A stretch of DNA of 64,000 nt, taken from Deinococcus indicus (GTDB lineage Bacteria; Deinococcota; Deinococci; Deinococcales; Deinococcaceae). Made by a program: the position numbers and the translations under genes. Below, in pieces: positions 45,656 through 53,078 of the stretch. The stretch is taken from the NCBI RefSeq assembly GCF_002198095.1, contig NZ_NHMK01000022.1:110870-174869 (forward strand), read 5' to 3'. The notes under the pieces were generated by a model. The model ran no database searches. It had not been told where the DNA came from and saw only the letters and a program-made list of their open reading frames with translations. The first letter of the stretch is position 1; each line of letters opens with the position of its first letter.

Positions 45656-46114
45656 ATGCCAAGACGGCTGCAGTTCCCTGGATGCCTCCTGCTGAGCGCG
45701 CTGGTCGCGTCCGCCGGCGCCTCCTCCCTGAGCGGCGAGGCCCGCAGTTTCGTCGAGCGCCTCGGCCGTGCCAGCGGCGTCCCGCTGAGCGCGCCACTGT
45801 TCGTCGGCATCAACGCCAGCCAACGGGTCGCCAGCACCTTCCAGAAGAGCGGCCGGTGCGTGACCGCGCCGACCCTCGGCCTGCTTCAGCGGCAGCCGGC
45901 CAGTCCCGGCGTGCGCGCGATGCTGATCCTGGAACTGCGCTGCGTGCAGATGGTGAATGGCCAGACCCTGACGGCCGAGTCGGCGCTCGCCCTCGCGAAC
46001 GGCCTGGGCCTGAACGTGGCGAACATCAACGCGATGCTAAATGACCCGCTGGCCGTCAACCGGCTGCTGGACGCCGCCCAGCGCCCCGTGACGCCGATCA
46101 CGCCCACCCGGTAA
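45656..46114 (+). CDS. Small secreted protein of unknown function
   Basis: A 152-aa protein with a signal peptide (MPRRLQFPGCLLLSALVASA, cleavage near residue 23). The mature part has FVERLGRASGVPLSAPLFVG, two Cys (GRCVTAP, ELRCVQM) that may form a disulphide, and an Ala/Asn-rich C-terminus. I do not recognise a family. It is the first gene after the 40-bp repeat and has a strong ribosome site (AAGGAGTGATC). It begins the ligase and co-polymerase operon, so an envelope role is likely. Confidence 0.75.
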   Translation: MPRRLQFPGCLLLSALVASAGASSLSGEARSFVERLGRASGVPLSAPLFVGINASQRVASTFQKSGRCVTAPTLGLLQRQPASPGVRAMLILELRCVQMVNGQTLTAESALALANGLGLNVANINAMLNDPLAVNRLLDAAQRPVTPITPTR

Positions 46115-46119
46115 GGGCC

Positions 46120-46782
46120 GTGGCCACTCCCGGTTTCCCGGACCGTGCCGCGACCAGTCACTCTCTTGCACCGTCACCGGACGTCCGGGCGGCACTGGGA
46201 GTTCCCAGTCACGTCACCTCCCTCCTCCTGAGCGCCGCCGGCGTCCTGACGGGCGCGGCGCTGTGCCTGAGTGCCGCGCAGGGCTTCGTGCTCGGGCAGG
46301 CGCGCACGCAGGCGCAGCTGGCGCGCGAGCAGGGACAGTACGACCTGGCCACGCAGCGCCTGCAACGGGCGCTGCGGTTCACGCCGCACGCCTGGGAAGG
46401 CTGGTCGGACCTGGCCCTCACCGCCCGCTCGGCCTGGGTCTTCCAGCAGCGCCCCGAGCAGCTGGCGCTGGCCCTGAGCGCGTACGCCCGCGCCGCCTCG
46501 CTGAACCCGCAGAGCGCCGTCCCCCGCACCGAGCGGGCCCGCACCTTCCTGGTCGCCGGTCAGGCGGGCAACGCCATGGACGAGTACCGGAACGCGCTGG
46601 CCCGCGACCCCCACAGTCCCGGCCTGCGGGTCGCGTTCGCGCAGGCGCTGGAAGCCGGCGGGCAGCCGGACGCGGCGCTCGAACAGTACCGCGCGGCCGC
46701 CCGCATCGACGCGAACGAGTACTCGCAGGACGCCGAACGCCGGCTGGCGCCCCCCGCCCCGCCCGCAGTGGGTGAGCGGTGA
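46120..46782 (+). CDS. TPR-repeat membrane-anchored protein
   Basis: A 220-aa protein with one membrane segment (about 32-55, VTSLLLSAAGVLTGAALCLS) followed by three or four tetratricopeptide-like repeats (YDLATQRLQRALRFTPHAWEGW, ALSAYARAASLNPQSA, AMDEYRNALARDPHSPG, ALEQYRAAARIDAN). It is probably a periplasmic scaffold for the polysaccharide machinery. The GTG at 46120 follows a moderate ribosome site (AAGGGCC). It overlaps the ligase-like gene by 4 bp (GTGA). Confidence 0.82.
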   Translation: MATPGFPDRAATSHSLAPSPDVRAALGVPSHVTSLLLSAAGVLTGAALCLSAAQGFVLGQARTQAQLAREQGQYDLATQRLQRALRFTPHAWEGWSDLALTARSAWVFQQRPEQLALALSAYARAASLNPQSAVPRTERARTFLVAGQAGNAMDEYRNALARDPHSPGLRVAFAQALEAGGQPDAALEQYRAAARIDANEYSQDAERRLAPPAPPAVGER

Positions 46783-48146
46783 CGGGCCGGGTCACGGTGA
46801 CGGCCACGCCCGGCGGGACGGGGCTGGCCGGCGTGGCCGTCCGGTCCCACTGGCGGCAGGCGGCGCTGCTGTCGCTGGCGGGCGCGGCCGCGTGGGGGCC
46901 GCTGGCGCAAGGCAGCGCCTTCGACGGGGGCCGCGCCGGGCTGATGCTGCTGACGGCCGTGACGGTCCTGACCTTCACGCAGGCCGCCGCGCGGGGCGAG
47001 GTTCCCGCGCGGCCCGGCGTGTGGGGCGGCGTCACTCTGGCCCTGATCGTCTGGATCCTGCTGGGTGCCCTGCGGGCGCAGGAGTCGTTCGGGGCGCAGC
47101 AGCAGGGGGCGCTGCTGATCGGGGCGCTGCTGCTGGGCCTGAGTGCGCGCGCCCTGCTCACGGGTCCGCTCGTCCGCGCGCGGTTCGGGGCGCTGCTGTG
47201 CGGCGTCGTGGGTGTCATGGCCGCCGCCGTGGTGTGGCAGCGCCTGACCGGCGGCTTCACGCTGCGGGCCGATCCGGCCGCCGCGACGGGTCTGTACTAC
47301 CATCCCAGCCACTACGCCGGGTTCGTGACCCTGGCCCTGCCGGTGGCCGTGTGGGGCCTGACGACCGGCGGTCACGCCAGCTGGCGGCGCCGGTCCCGGC
47401 TGGCACTCCGGGCAGTCGGTGGGGTGTCGGCCGTGATCCTGACCGTGTCGCTGGCCTTCACGCATTCCTCCAGCCTGCCGACCGCGCTGCTGGCGCTGGG
47501 ACTGGCGGTCTCGGCCGCGCTGTGGCGCTGGCGCCGCTGGGACGGGGCGGCCGCCCTGAGCGTCCTGCTGCTGGGCGCGGGGACCGGCGCGTGGCTGCTG
47601 GGCAGCGCCGACGGGCAGCGCCGCCTGGACCGGCTGATGGGCGGCACCCAGACCAAGAGCGTGGGCCGGTTCCTGCAGGAACGTCAGGCGCTGTGGACCA
47701 TCGACCGGCAGGTCGCGGCGAACGCCGGGGTGCTGGGGGTCGGGCCGGGCAACTTCGTTCACGTGGCCCCGCAGTACCGCCCGGCCCAGGCGACGGGCAG
47801 CAACGATCACGCCTTCGGGTTCGTGAACTACGCGCACAACGACTACTACCAGATGGCCGCAGAGCACGGGCGCGCCGGAGTCACGCTGTACCTGCTGATC
47901 CTGCTGCTGACGCTGTGGACGCCGCTGCGGGCGCTGCGGGACGGACGGCGGATGGACCCCCTGGCGGTCGCCGCGCTGTGCGGCCTGCTGCCGCTGTGGA
48001 TCGCCGGGATCTGGGACGGCAACGCCACGGTCGTGCCGGGCACGGTCGCCTGGGCGTGGCTGCTGATGGGCGCGGCTGTGTCCGGCGTGCAGGACCGTCA
48101 GGGTGCCCACATGCACCGCCTGACACGGGAGGTGAAGCGGCCATGA
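46779..48146 (+). CDS. O-antigen ligase/polymerase family membrane protein (WaaL/Wzy)
   Basis: A 455-aa protein with about 11-12 membrane segments and a Wzy_C-type loop: ERQALWTIDRQVAANAGVLGVGPGNF and NDYYQMAAEHG, the conserved His-Gly region. The family includes O-antigen ligases and polymerases. With another candidate at 43103 one probably polymerises the repeat unit, the other may ligate it or be a paralogue. It overlaps both neighbours by 4 bp and ends in the tyrosine-kinase gene's start. Confidence 0.83.
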   Translation: MTGRVTVTATPGGTGLAGVAVRSHWRQAALLSLAGAAAWGPLAQGSAFDGGRAGLMLLTAVTVLTFTQAAARGEVPARPGVWGGVTLALIVWILLGALRAQESFGAQQQGALLIGALLLGLSARALLTGPLVRARFGALLCGVVGVMAAAVVWQRLTGGFTLRADPAAATGLYYHPSHYAGFVTLALPVAVWGLTTGGHASWRRRSRLALRAVGGVSAVILTVSLAFTHSSSLPTALLALGLAVSAALWRWRRWDGAAALSVLLLGAGTGAWLLGSADGQRRLDRLMGGTQTKSVGRFLQERQALWTIDRQVAANAGVLGVGPGNFVHVAPQYRPAQATGSNDHAFGFVNYAHNDYYQMAAEHGRAGVTLYLLILLLTLWTPLRALRDGRRMDPLAVAALCGLLPLWIAGIWDGNATVVPGTVAWAWLLMGAAVSGVQDRQGAHMHRLTREVKRP

Positions 48147-49819
48147 CACCCACCGGTGAAGACCTGGACCTGACCCGTTCGTTCGGGGCGCTGCGGCGCG
48201 CCGCGTGGCTGATCGTGCTGCTCGCGGCGCTGGCCGGCACCGGCACGTACTTCGCGTTCCGGGAGCAGACGCCGCTGTACCGGGCCGAGACGATGATCCT
48301 CTCGGCCGGATCGCAGACGGGCAATCAGCGCGTGAACGACACGCTGGTCAGCGCGCCGCCCCTGCCGCCCGGCGCGATCAAGGGCGCCCTGAACAGCCAG
48401 AACGTGCAGGGCGTGGTCCGCGACCGCCTGAGCGAGATCCGGGAGCTGACGCCCGCCGAACGGGCGCGGCTGGCTGCGGACCTGAACCAGGCCATCTCGA
48501 CCGGCAAGGGCGAGACACTGACCATCGCCGGGCAGTCGGACCTGTACGGCAACGGCACGTTCCTGCTCAGCGCCCTGCACGAGAACCCGCGCGTCGCGGC
48601 GAAACTGGCCAACCTGGCCGGGAACGCCCTGCTCGCCTGGGATACGCAGCGGGGCCTCGTGAAGGTCACGGCCGCCGCCGACGTGCTGCGGCTGCAACTG
48701 ACCGACATCGAGCGGCGGATCGCGCAGACCGGCGCGGACACCCGGACGCCCTCCAGCCTGCGCCAGACCCTCCTGACCCAGCGCTCGGACCGCCTGGACG
48801 CCCTGAACCGCCTGCTGGCGCTGGAGAAGGCCGTGGTCGGCTCGCTCACGATCGTGGCGCCCGCCGCCGTGCCCAGCCGGCCCATCGCGCCGAAACCCAC
48901 CCGCAACGCGGTGCTGGTCGGCGCGTTCGTCCTGGTGCTGCTCAGCGCCGGCGTGATGGTCCGGGCGTCCCTGAACCGCCGCGTGGGTTCTGACCGGGAC
49001 CTCAAGGAGCTGCGGCTGCGGCTGATGGGCGAGGTGCCGCGGCTTCGCCTTCCCCGCCGGGGCCGGTCGCTGCTGGTCGCGCTGCGGCTGGGCCGCTACT
49101 CGGACAGCGTCGGGTTCCTGTCCGCCGGGATCCGCAACGTCCTGCCGGATCATCCGGACGGCGCGCCCATCGTGATGGTCACCTCACTGTTCAGCGGGGA
49201 CGGCAAGTCGAGCATGACGGCCTCCATTGCCGATGCACGCGCCGCGAGCGGAGAGCGCGTCCTGGTGATCGACGCGGACCTGCGCCGCCCGTCGCAGGTG
49301 GGCCTGTGGCAGATGGCGGCGCACGCCGCCGAGTGGGTTAACCTGCCCGGCGCGGACCCGCTGCCGGGTGAGGAGGCCCGCGACCTGCTCGGCGCGCTGC
49401 AACACCCGGACCGGGCGCAGGCGCGGCGCCTGCGGGAGAACCTGCACCTGATCTCTCCGCGGCCCGCCAGCCACGATCCGGGCTTCCTGTCGAGCGTGGC
49501 GTTCCGGCACGCGGTCGCCGGGTGGCGCGGCCGGTATGACCTGATTCTGGTCGACTGCCCGCCCGCCCTGGCCGTGGCGGACCCGTTGATGCTGGCCCCC
49601 TACGTGGACGGCGTCCTGATCGTCCTGGCCGCCGACCGGGCCACCATGGGCGGCGTTCAGCGCCTGCTGGACGCGCTGGTGCTCGCGAACGCGAACGTGC
49701 TGGGCGTGGTGCTGAACAAGGTCAATCCCCGTGAACGCACCACCCGCTACGGCTACGGCTACACGCAGCGGCCGTCCGTGCCGCTCTACCGGGCCGACAC
49801 GAAGGAGATGAAGTTCTGA
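48143..49819 (+). CDS. Polysaccharide co-polymerase with BY-type tyrosine kinase (Wzc-like)
   Basis: A 558-aa protein. Residues ~1-260 are a Wzz-type chain-length domain with two membrane helices (about 20-40 and 250-270). The C-terminal half is a bacterial tyrosine kinase: FSGDGKSSM (Walker A), VLVIDADLRRPS (A') and LILVDCPP (B). The tail ends in YGYGYTQRPSVPLY, a tyrosine cluster typical of the autophosphorylated tail. It controls chain length and polymerase activity. The start overlaps the ligase stop (ATGA) and has GGGAGGTGAAG before it. Confidence 0.9.
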   Translation: MTPTGEDLDLTRSFGALRRAAWLIVLLAALAGTGTYFAFREQTPLYRAETMILSAGSQTGNQRVNDTLVSAPPLPPGAIKGALNSQNVQGVVRDRLSEIRELTPAERARLAADLNQAISTGKGETLTIAGQSDLYGNGTFLLSALHENPRVAAKLANLAGNALLAWDTQRGLVKVTAAADVLRLQLTDIERRIAQTGADTRTPSSLRQTLLTQRSDRLDALNRLLALEKAVVGSLTIVAPAAVPSRPIAPKPTRNAVLVGAFVLVLLSAGVMVRASLNRRVGSDRDLKELRLRLMGEVPRLRLPRRGRSLLVALRLGRYSDSVGFLSAGIRNVLPDHPDGAPIVMVTSLFSGDGKSSMTASIADARAASGERVLVIDADLRRPSQVGLWQMAAHAAEWVNLPGADPLPGEEARDLLGALQHPDRAQARRLRENLHLISPRPASHDPGFLSSVAFRHAVAGWRGRYDLILVDCPPALAVADPLMLAPYVDGVLIVLAADRATMGGVQRLLDALVLANANVLGVVLNKVNPRERTTRYGYGYTQRPSVPLYRADTKEMKF

Positions 49820-49872
49820 CCGCGATGTTCGGGTGTCCTGAGAAGTTGCTCCAACACGCCTGAACATCGCGG
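49820..49872 (+). terminator. GC-rich hairpin after the tyrosine-kinase gene
   Basis: CCGCGATGTTC (49820-49830) pairs with GAACATCGCGG (49862-49872), with inner GGGTGT/ACACGCC pairing. It starts directly after the stop codon. No T-tract follows, so it could be a 3'-end stabiliser or part of a terminator pair with the next hairpin. Confidence 0.5.
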
Positions 49873-49961
49873 CGGCACTACGGAACATCGCCGGACTGTC
49901 AAGGAAACAGACGGAATTCGTATTACAAACCATTCAATCGGAATTTGCACAACGCTATCTG

Positions 49962-50003
49962 AAGAGGACGGACTTCTCATCCGGGGAGTCCGTCCTTTTC
50001 TGT
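49962..50003 (+). terminator. Rho-independent terminator
   Basis: AGGACGGACT (49965-49974) pairs with AGTCCGTCCT (49987-49996) around a small loop, followed by TTTTCTGT. This is a good intrinsic terminator for the polysaccharide operon. The stem contains the ACGGACT sequence also present at the ends of the small elements. Confidence 0.75.
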
Positions 50004-50386
50004 CAGCATGTTTTTTTGTGCAGATTTTTACATAAAGCAGGACAGAGGCAATTGTTTCACACGGAAGATGAGCCTGAAAAGTATGCGCCCGGTGGGGACA
50101 AACATTGCAGCGCGATCTTTTAGACACACAACCCCTCAATGATCCTCATGGAAATGCCTCCTATATTTCTGCACTGAGTCTAGACCTGAATAGACTGATT
50201 CCCACCCCTGTGCGCCACAGCAGTGGATGAACTTTTCCACTCTCTGGCTATTTCTTTACGTGTCGTTTCCTACAGGAAACATTCTTACAGAAAAAGAACG
50301 TAACAGAAATCTTACATTCTCGCGGGTAAATTAATTTATGGGACCCGTTAGAGAGTGGTAAGTAGCCGTCAAATAAGGTTATCGCC

Positions 50387-52324
50387 ATGAAATCTATCAA
50401 CCCTCACCAGTCCCTCCTCCTTCTGATCACCGCCGGGCTCCTCGCGAGCTGCTCACAGTCGGCACCCGCTGCCGCGCAACCGTCCGAAGGGGCCCCGACG
50501 GTCACCGTCACGACCGTGGAAGCCGAAACGGCCGAACTGACCACCGACACCCTGGACCTCCAGCCCCAGGGAGTGGTCGAACCCGGCGCCCCCACCGGCG
50601 GCGAGGTCATCACCGACCCCAATGCCAGCGGCAGCAAGGCCGTGAACCTGCTCAGCAACGGCAGCACCGTCGCGTTCAAGCTGGGCAGCGCCGTGACCGC
50701 CGGACAGCACGAACTGAAACTCCGCGCCCGTGGCGTCCTGTACAACGGCGCCCCCATCGTCACGGTCCGTATCAACGGCAAGGAAGTGGGCCGGGCGACC
50801 CTCTCCAGCGCCACCTACAGCGACAGCACGGTCGGCACGTTCCAGCTGACGGCCGGCGACGTCGTCTCCGTCACCTTCATCAACGACGCGTACGGCGGGC
50901 CGGGCCGGGACCGCAACGCGGTGATCGACCACCTGATCCTCACGCCCCGCACAGCGACCGCGACGCAGCCGGTCGCGCCGGCACCCGCCCCGACCCCCAC
51001 CCCTGCTCCGGCGCCCACCCCGACCCCCGTGCCGGGCGACTCGGTCAGCGTGAAGGATTTCGGCGCGCGTGGCGACGGCCGCACCGACGACACGGCCGCC
51101 CTGCGCCGCGCCCTCGCCACCCGCGGCAAGAACATTCACTTCCCGGCCGGCACGTACCTCGTCGGCTCGGTCGTGACTGTCGACGGGGCCAGCAGCCAGA
51201 AACTGACCGGCGCCGGAGCGATCGTCCAGGCCAGTGCCTCGTTCGTCCGCCAGGGCGACAACGCGGTCCTGTACATCAAGAACGCCCGTGACCTCGTCGT
51301 GGACGGCCTGACCGTCACGGGCCACCGCACGGACAGCACCAACTCCAGCGTCGACATTGACGGGGTCCGCATCGCGAGCAGCCAGAACGTCACCCTGCAG
51401 AACGCCACGGTCGGCCGCGCCCCCACCAACGGCCTGACCATCGTGTCCTCCCAGAACGTCACGGTCCAGGATTCGAAATTCGCGCACAGCACCCGCCACG
51501 GCATCTGGTCTTCCAAGAGCGACAACGTCCGCCTGCTGCGCAACACCGTGCAGGGCAACGGGGCTCCGAACAACCTGACCTACGGCGGCATCGGCATCCT
51601 CGCCACGGTCGGCACCGGCTTCCACGCCGAGGGCAACACCATCACCGACATCAGCGACACCGCCACCAAGACCGAGGCCGTCAGCAACGTCACGTACCGC
51701 AACAACACCATCCGGACCTTCGGCAAGGACGGCATCAAGGTCATGCCCCATCCGCCGAGCGGCGTCAACGTCGTCAGCAACGCCGTCATCGAGGGCAACA
51801 CCATCAGCGGCTACAACGGCTGGTCGTACGACGGCAGCGGCAGCATCCTGATGCAGTCCACACTGGGCGGCAGCATCCGCAACAACACCGTCACGGGACC
51901 GACCAGCACGAGCGGCACGCAGGACGAGGACGGCATCCGCGTCAACACCTACGGCAGTGGCCCCCGCTCGACCGACATCACCGTGCAGGGCAACCGGATC
52001 CGCGGCGTCAAGACCGGCCTGCGCCTCAACGCCGACAAACTGAACGTCACGGACAACCGGGTCGAGGCCAAGACGTACGCGGCCGTCCTGGGCGGCACGA
52101 ACATCAACCTGACCGGCAACCCGGAACTGACGGGCGGCGCCAACATCACCGTGCTGTTCGACACCGGCACCCAGGCCAACCTGACCGGCAACACCCTGAC
52201 CGGCCCGGACGTGGGCATCTACGCGGCGAACAGCGGGAACCGGGGCGTCATCTCCCAGAACACCTTCGCCAGCACCTACAAACGCACGGTCGTGGCCGGT
52301 TCCGGCGTCACCGTCAACCCCTGA
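50387..52324 (+). CDS. Parallel beta-helix lipoprotein with carbohydrate-binding-like domain
   Basis: A 645-aa protein. A lipobox signal (LLASC, Cys near residue 22) marks it as a lipoprotein. A CBM-like domain (about 40-185, with FINDAYGGPGRDRNAVIDHL) and a Pro/Thr/Ala linker (192-217) precede a pectate-lyase-3-type beta-helix (FGARGDGRTDDTAALRRAL) of more than 400 residues. SDTATKTEA and FGKDGIKVMPHPP are shared with the protein at 24268-26211. The lipoprotein is likely exposed on the cell surface or in the periplasm and acts on or binds the polysaccharide. It has its own upstream A/T-rich region. Confidence 0.87.
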   Translation: MKSINPHQSLLLLITAGLLASCSQSAPAAAQPSEGAPTVTVTTVEAETAELTTDTLDLQPQGVVEPGAPTGGEVITDPNASGSKAVNLLSNGSTVAFKLGSAVTAGQHELKLRARGVLYNGAPIVTVRINGKEVGRATLSSATYSDSTVGTFQLTAGDVVSVTFINDAYGGPGRDRNAVIDHLILTPRTATATQPVAPAPAPTPTPAPAPTPTPVPGDSVSVKDFGARGDGRTDDTAALRRALATRGKNIHFPAGTYLVGSVVTVDGASSQKLTGAGAIVQASASFVRQGDNAVLYIKNARDLVVDGLTVTGHRTDSTNSSVDIDGVRIASSQNVTLQNATVGRAPTNGLTIVSSQNVTVQDSKFAHSTRHGIWSSKSDNVRLLRNTVQGNGAPNNLTYGGIGILATVGTGFHAEGNTITDISDTATKTEAVSNVTYRNNTIRTFGKDGIKVMPHPPSGVNVVSNAVIEGNTISGYNGWSYDGSGSILMQSTLGGSIRNNTVTGPTSTSGTQDEDGIRVNTYGSGPRSTDITVQGNRIRGVKTGLRLNADKLNVTDNRVEAKTYAAVLGGTNINLTGNPELTGGANITVLFDTGTQANLTGNTLTGPDVGIYAANSGNRGVISQNTFASTYKRTVVAGSGVTVNP

Positions 52325-52430
52325 GCGCCAGAGACACCTGACGGAAGTGCCCCCAATGCGGGGCACTTCCGCTGTCCTGTCGCCCGGCCCGGCCAGCCAC
52401 GCCCGAGCGCCGCATCCGGCCCTGCGCTGC

Positions 52431-52486
52431 TCATACGGACTCCGGTTGAATGGACTTTGCACCCCATTCAACCGGAGTCCGTATCA
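52431..52486 (-). repeat. Small inverted-repeat element, short form (copy E)
   Basis: A 50-bp near-perfect palindrome: TACGGACTCCGGTTGAATGG ... CCATTCAACCGGAGTCCGTA, with TCA directly on both sides. The right TCA (52484-52486) is the TGA stop of the minus-strand gene. The long internal arm of other copies is absent. It separates convergent genes and may act as a bidirectional hairpin. Confidence 0.87.
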
Positions 52487-52987
52487 GGAGATGATGTCGA
52501 TCTCGGACATGGAGGTGGAGGCGGATTCGATGCGCTGCTGACGCAGGGTGCCCATCTCGCGTTCGTTCAGGGCGTTCTGGGCCATGACGATGGTCTGGCA
52601 CAGCAGCAGCAGCGAGGCGCTGACGCTGCTGCTCAGGGCGCGGGTGCCGCCGGCGCTGACGACGACGCCACGCTGGCCGTCCGTGAGGATCAGGACGGTC
52701 GGGCCGACGAGCAGCCCGGCGGGGTCCGGTGAGTTCCAGGCGCGGGCGCGGCCGGCCATCAGTTCGGCCCGCCACGCGTCGGTGGCGGGGGCGGAGTCGG
52801 CGCTGGGGGCGGCCGCCGTGGTGGTGATGTCAGGCAGGGCCAGGAGGTCCGTGATGGCCTGACGGACCACGTGGCCCTCGTCGCGGGGCAGCGCCGTGAA
52901 GCGGGTCACGACGTCTTCCTGGGTGAGTTGCGTGGCCTGCCAGGCCTGCACGGCGCCGATCAGGCTGGGTTCGTTCTGTTCGCTCAC
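52484..52987 (-). CDS. Protein of unknown function next to the Ter cluster
   Basis: A 167-aa protein without signal peptide or membrane segment. The N-terminus (LIGAVQAWQATQLTQEDVV) looks helical; the C-terminal half has VGPTVLILTDGQRGVVVSAGGTRALS-type beta segments followed by a helix (LLLLCQTIVMAQNAL). I do not recognise a family. The GTG at 52987 has GAGGTGA before it. A -10-like TATAGT lies upstream, close to the terminator of the DUF475 gene. It is likely an independent unit. Confidence 0.7.
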   Translation of the reverse strand: MSEQNEPSLIGAVQAWQATQLTQEDVVTRFTALPRDEGHVVRQAITDLLALPDITTTAAAPSADSAPATDAWRAELMAGRARAWNSPDPAGLLVGPTVLILTDGQRGVVVSAGGTRALSSSVSASLLLLCQTIVMAQNALNEREMGTLRQQRIESASTSMSEIDIIS

Positions 52988-53030
52988 GCGGGGTCACCTC
53001 TGCTTCCACTATAGCCCAGCGGCGCAGACG

Positions 53031-53061
53031 CAAAAACCGGCACCCACAGGGGAGTGCCGGT
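53031..53061 (-). terminator. Rho-independent terminator of the DUF475/TerC gene
   Basis: On the minus strand ACCGGCAC (53061-53054) pairs with GTGCCGGT (53043-53036), followed by TTTTG. It ends transcripts from the membrane protein gene. Its T-tract overlaps the -35 region of a possible promoter (TTTTTG, 17 bp, TATAGT) for the next minus-strand gene. Confidence 0.75.
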
Positions 53062-53078
53062 CCGGTATGCGGGAGGGA

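Larger units (their letters stand above)
49820..50386 (+). promoter_or_regulatory. A/T-rich intergenic region with terminators and upstream sequence of the lipoprotein gene
   Basis: A 567-bp gap, notably A/T-rich from about 49,990 on compared with the rest of the window. It holds a GC hairpin, a T-tailed terminator, a decayed small element (49889-49945) and, at 50268-50283, the palindrome GTTTCC-TACA-GGAAAC. A stretch TAAATTAATTTATG (50324-50340) and AAGG before the start codon suggest promoter and ribosome site of the 50387 gene. No gene is apparent. Confidence 0.55.

Noticed and set aside
46772..48142. Long in-frame extension upstream of the tyrosine-kinase gene
   Set aside because: The extension overlaps the ligase-like membrane protein in another frame and has shadow-like composition; the ATG at 48143 with ribosome site and ATGA overlap is the true start.
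49820..50386. Radiation/desiccation response motif (TTATG...CATAA palindrome) in the A/T-rich spacer
   Set aside because: Only a half-site-like CATAA occurs; the required palindrome was not found here or before other genes I examined.
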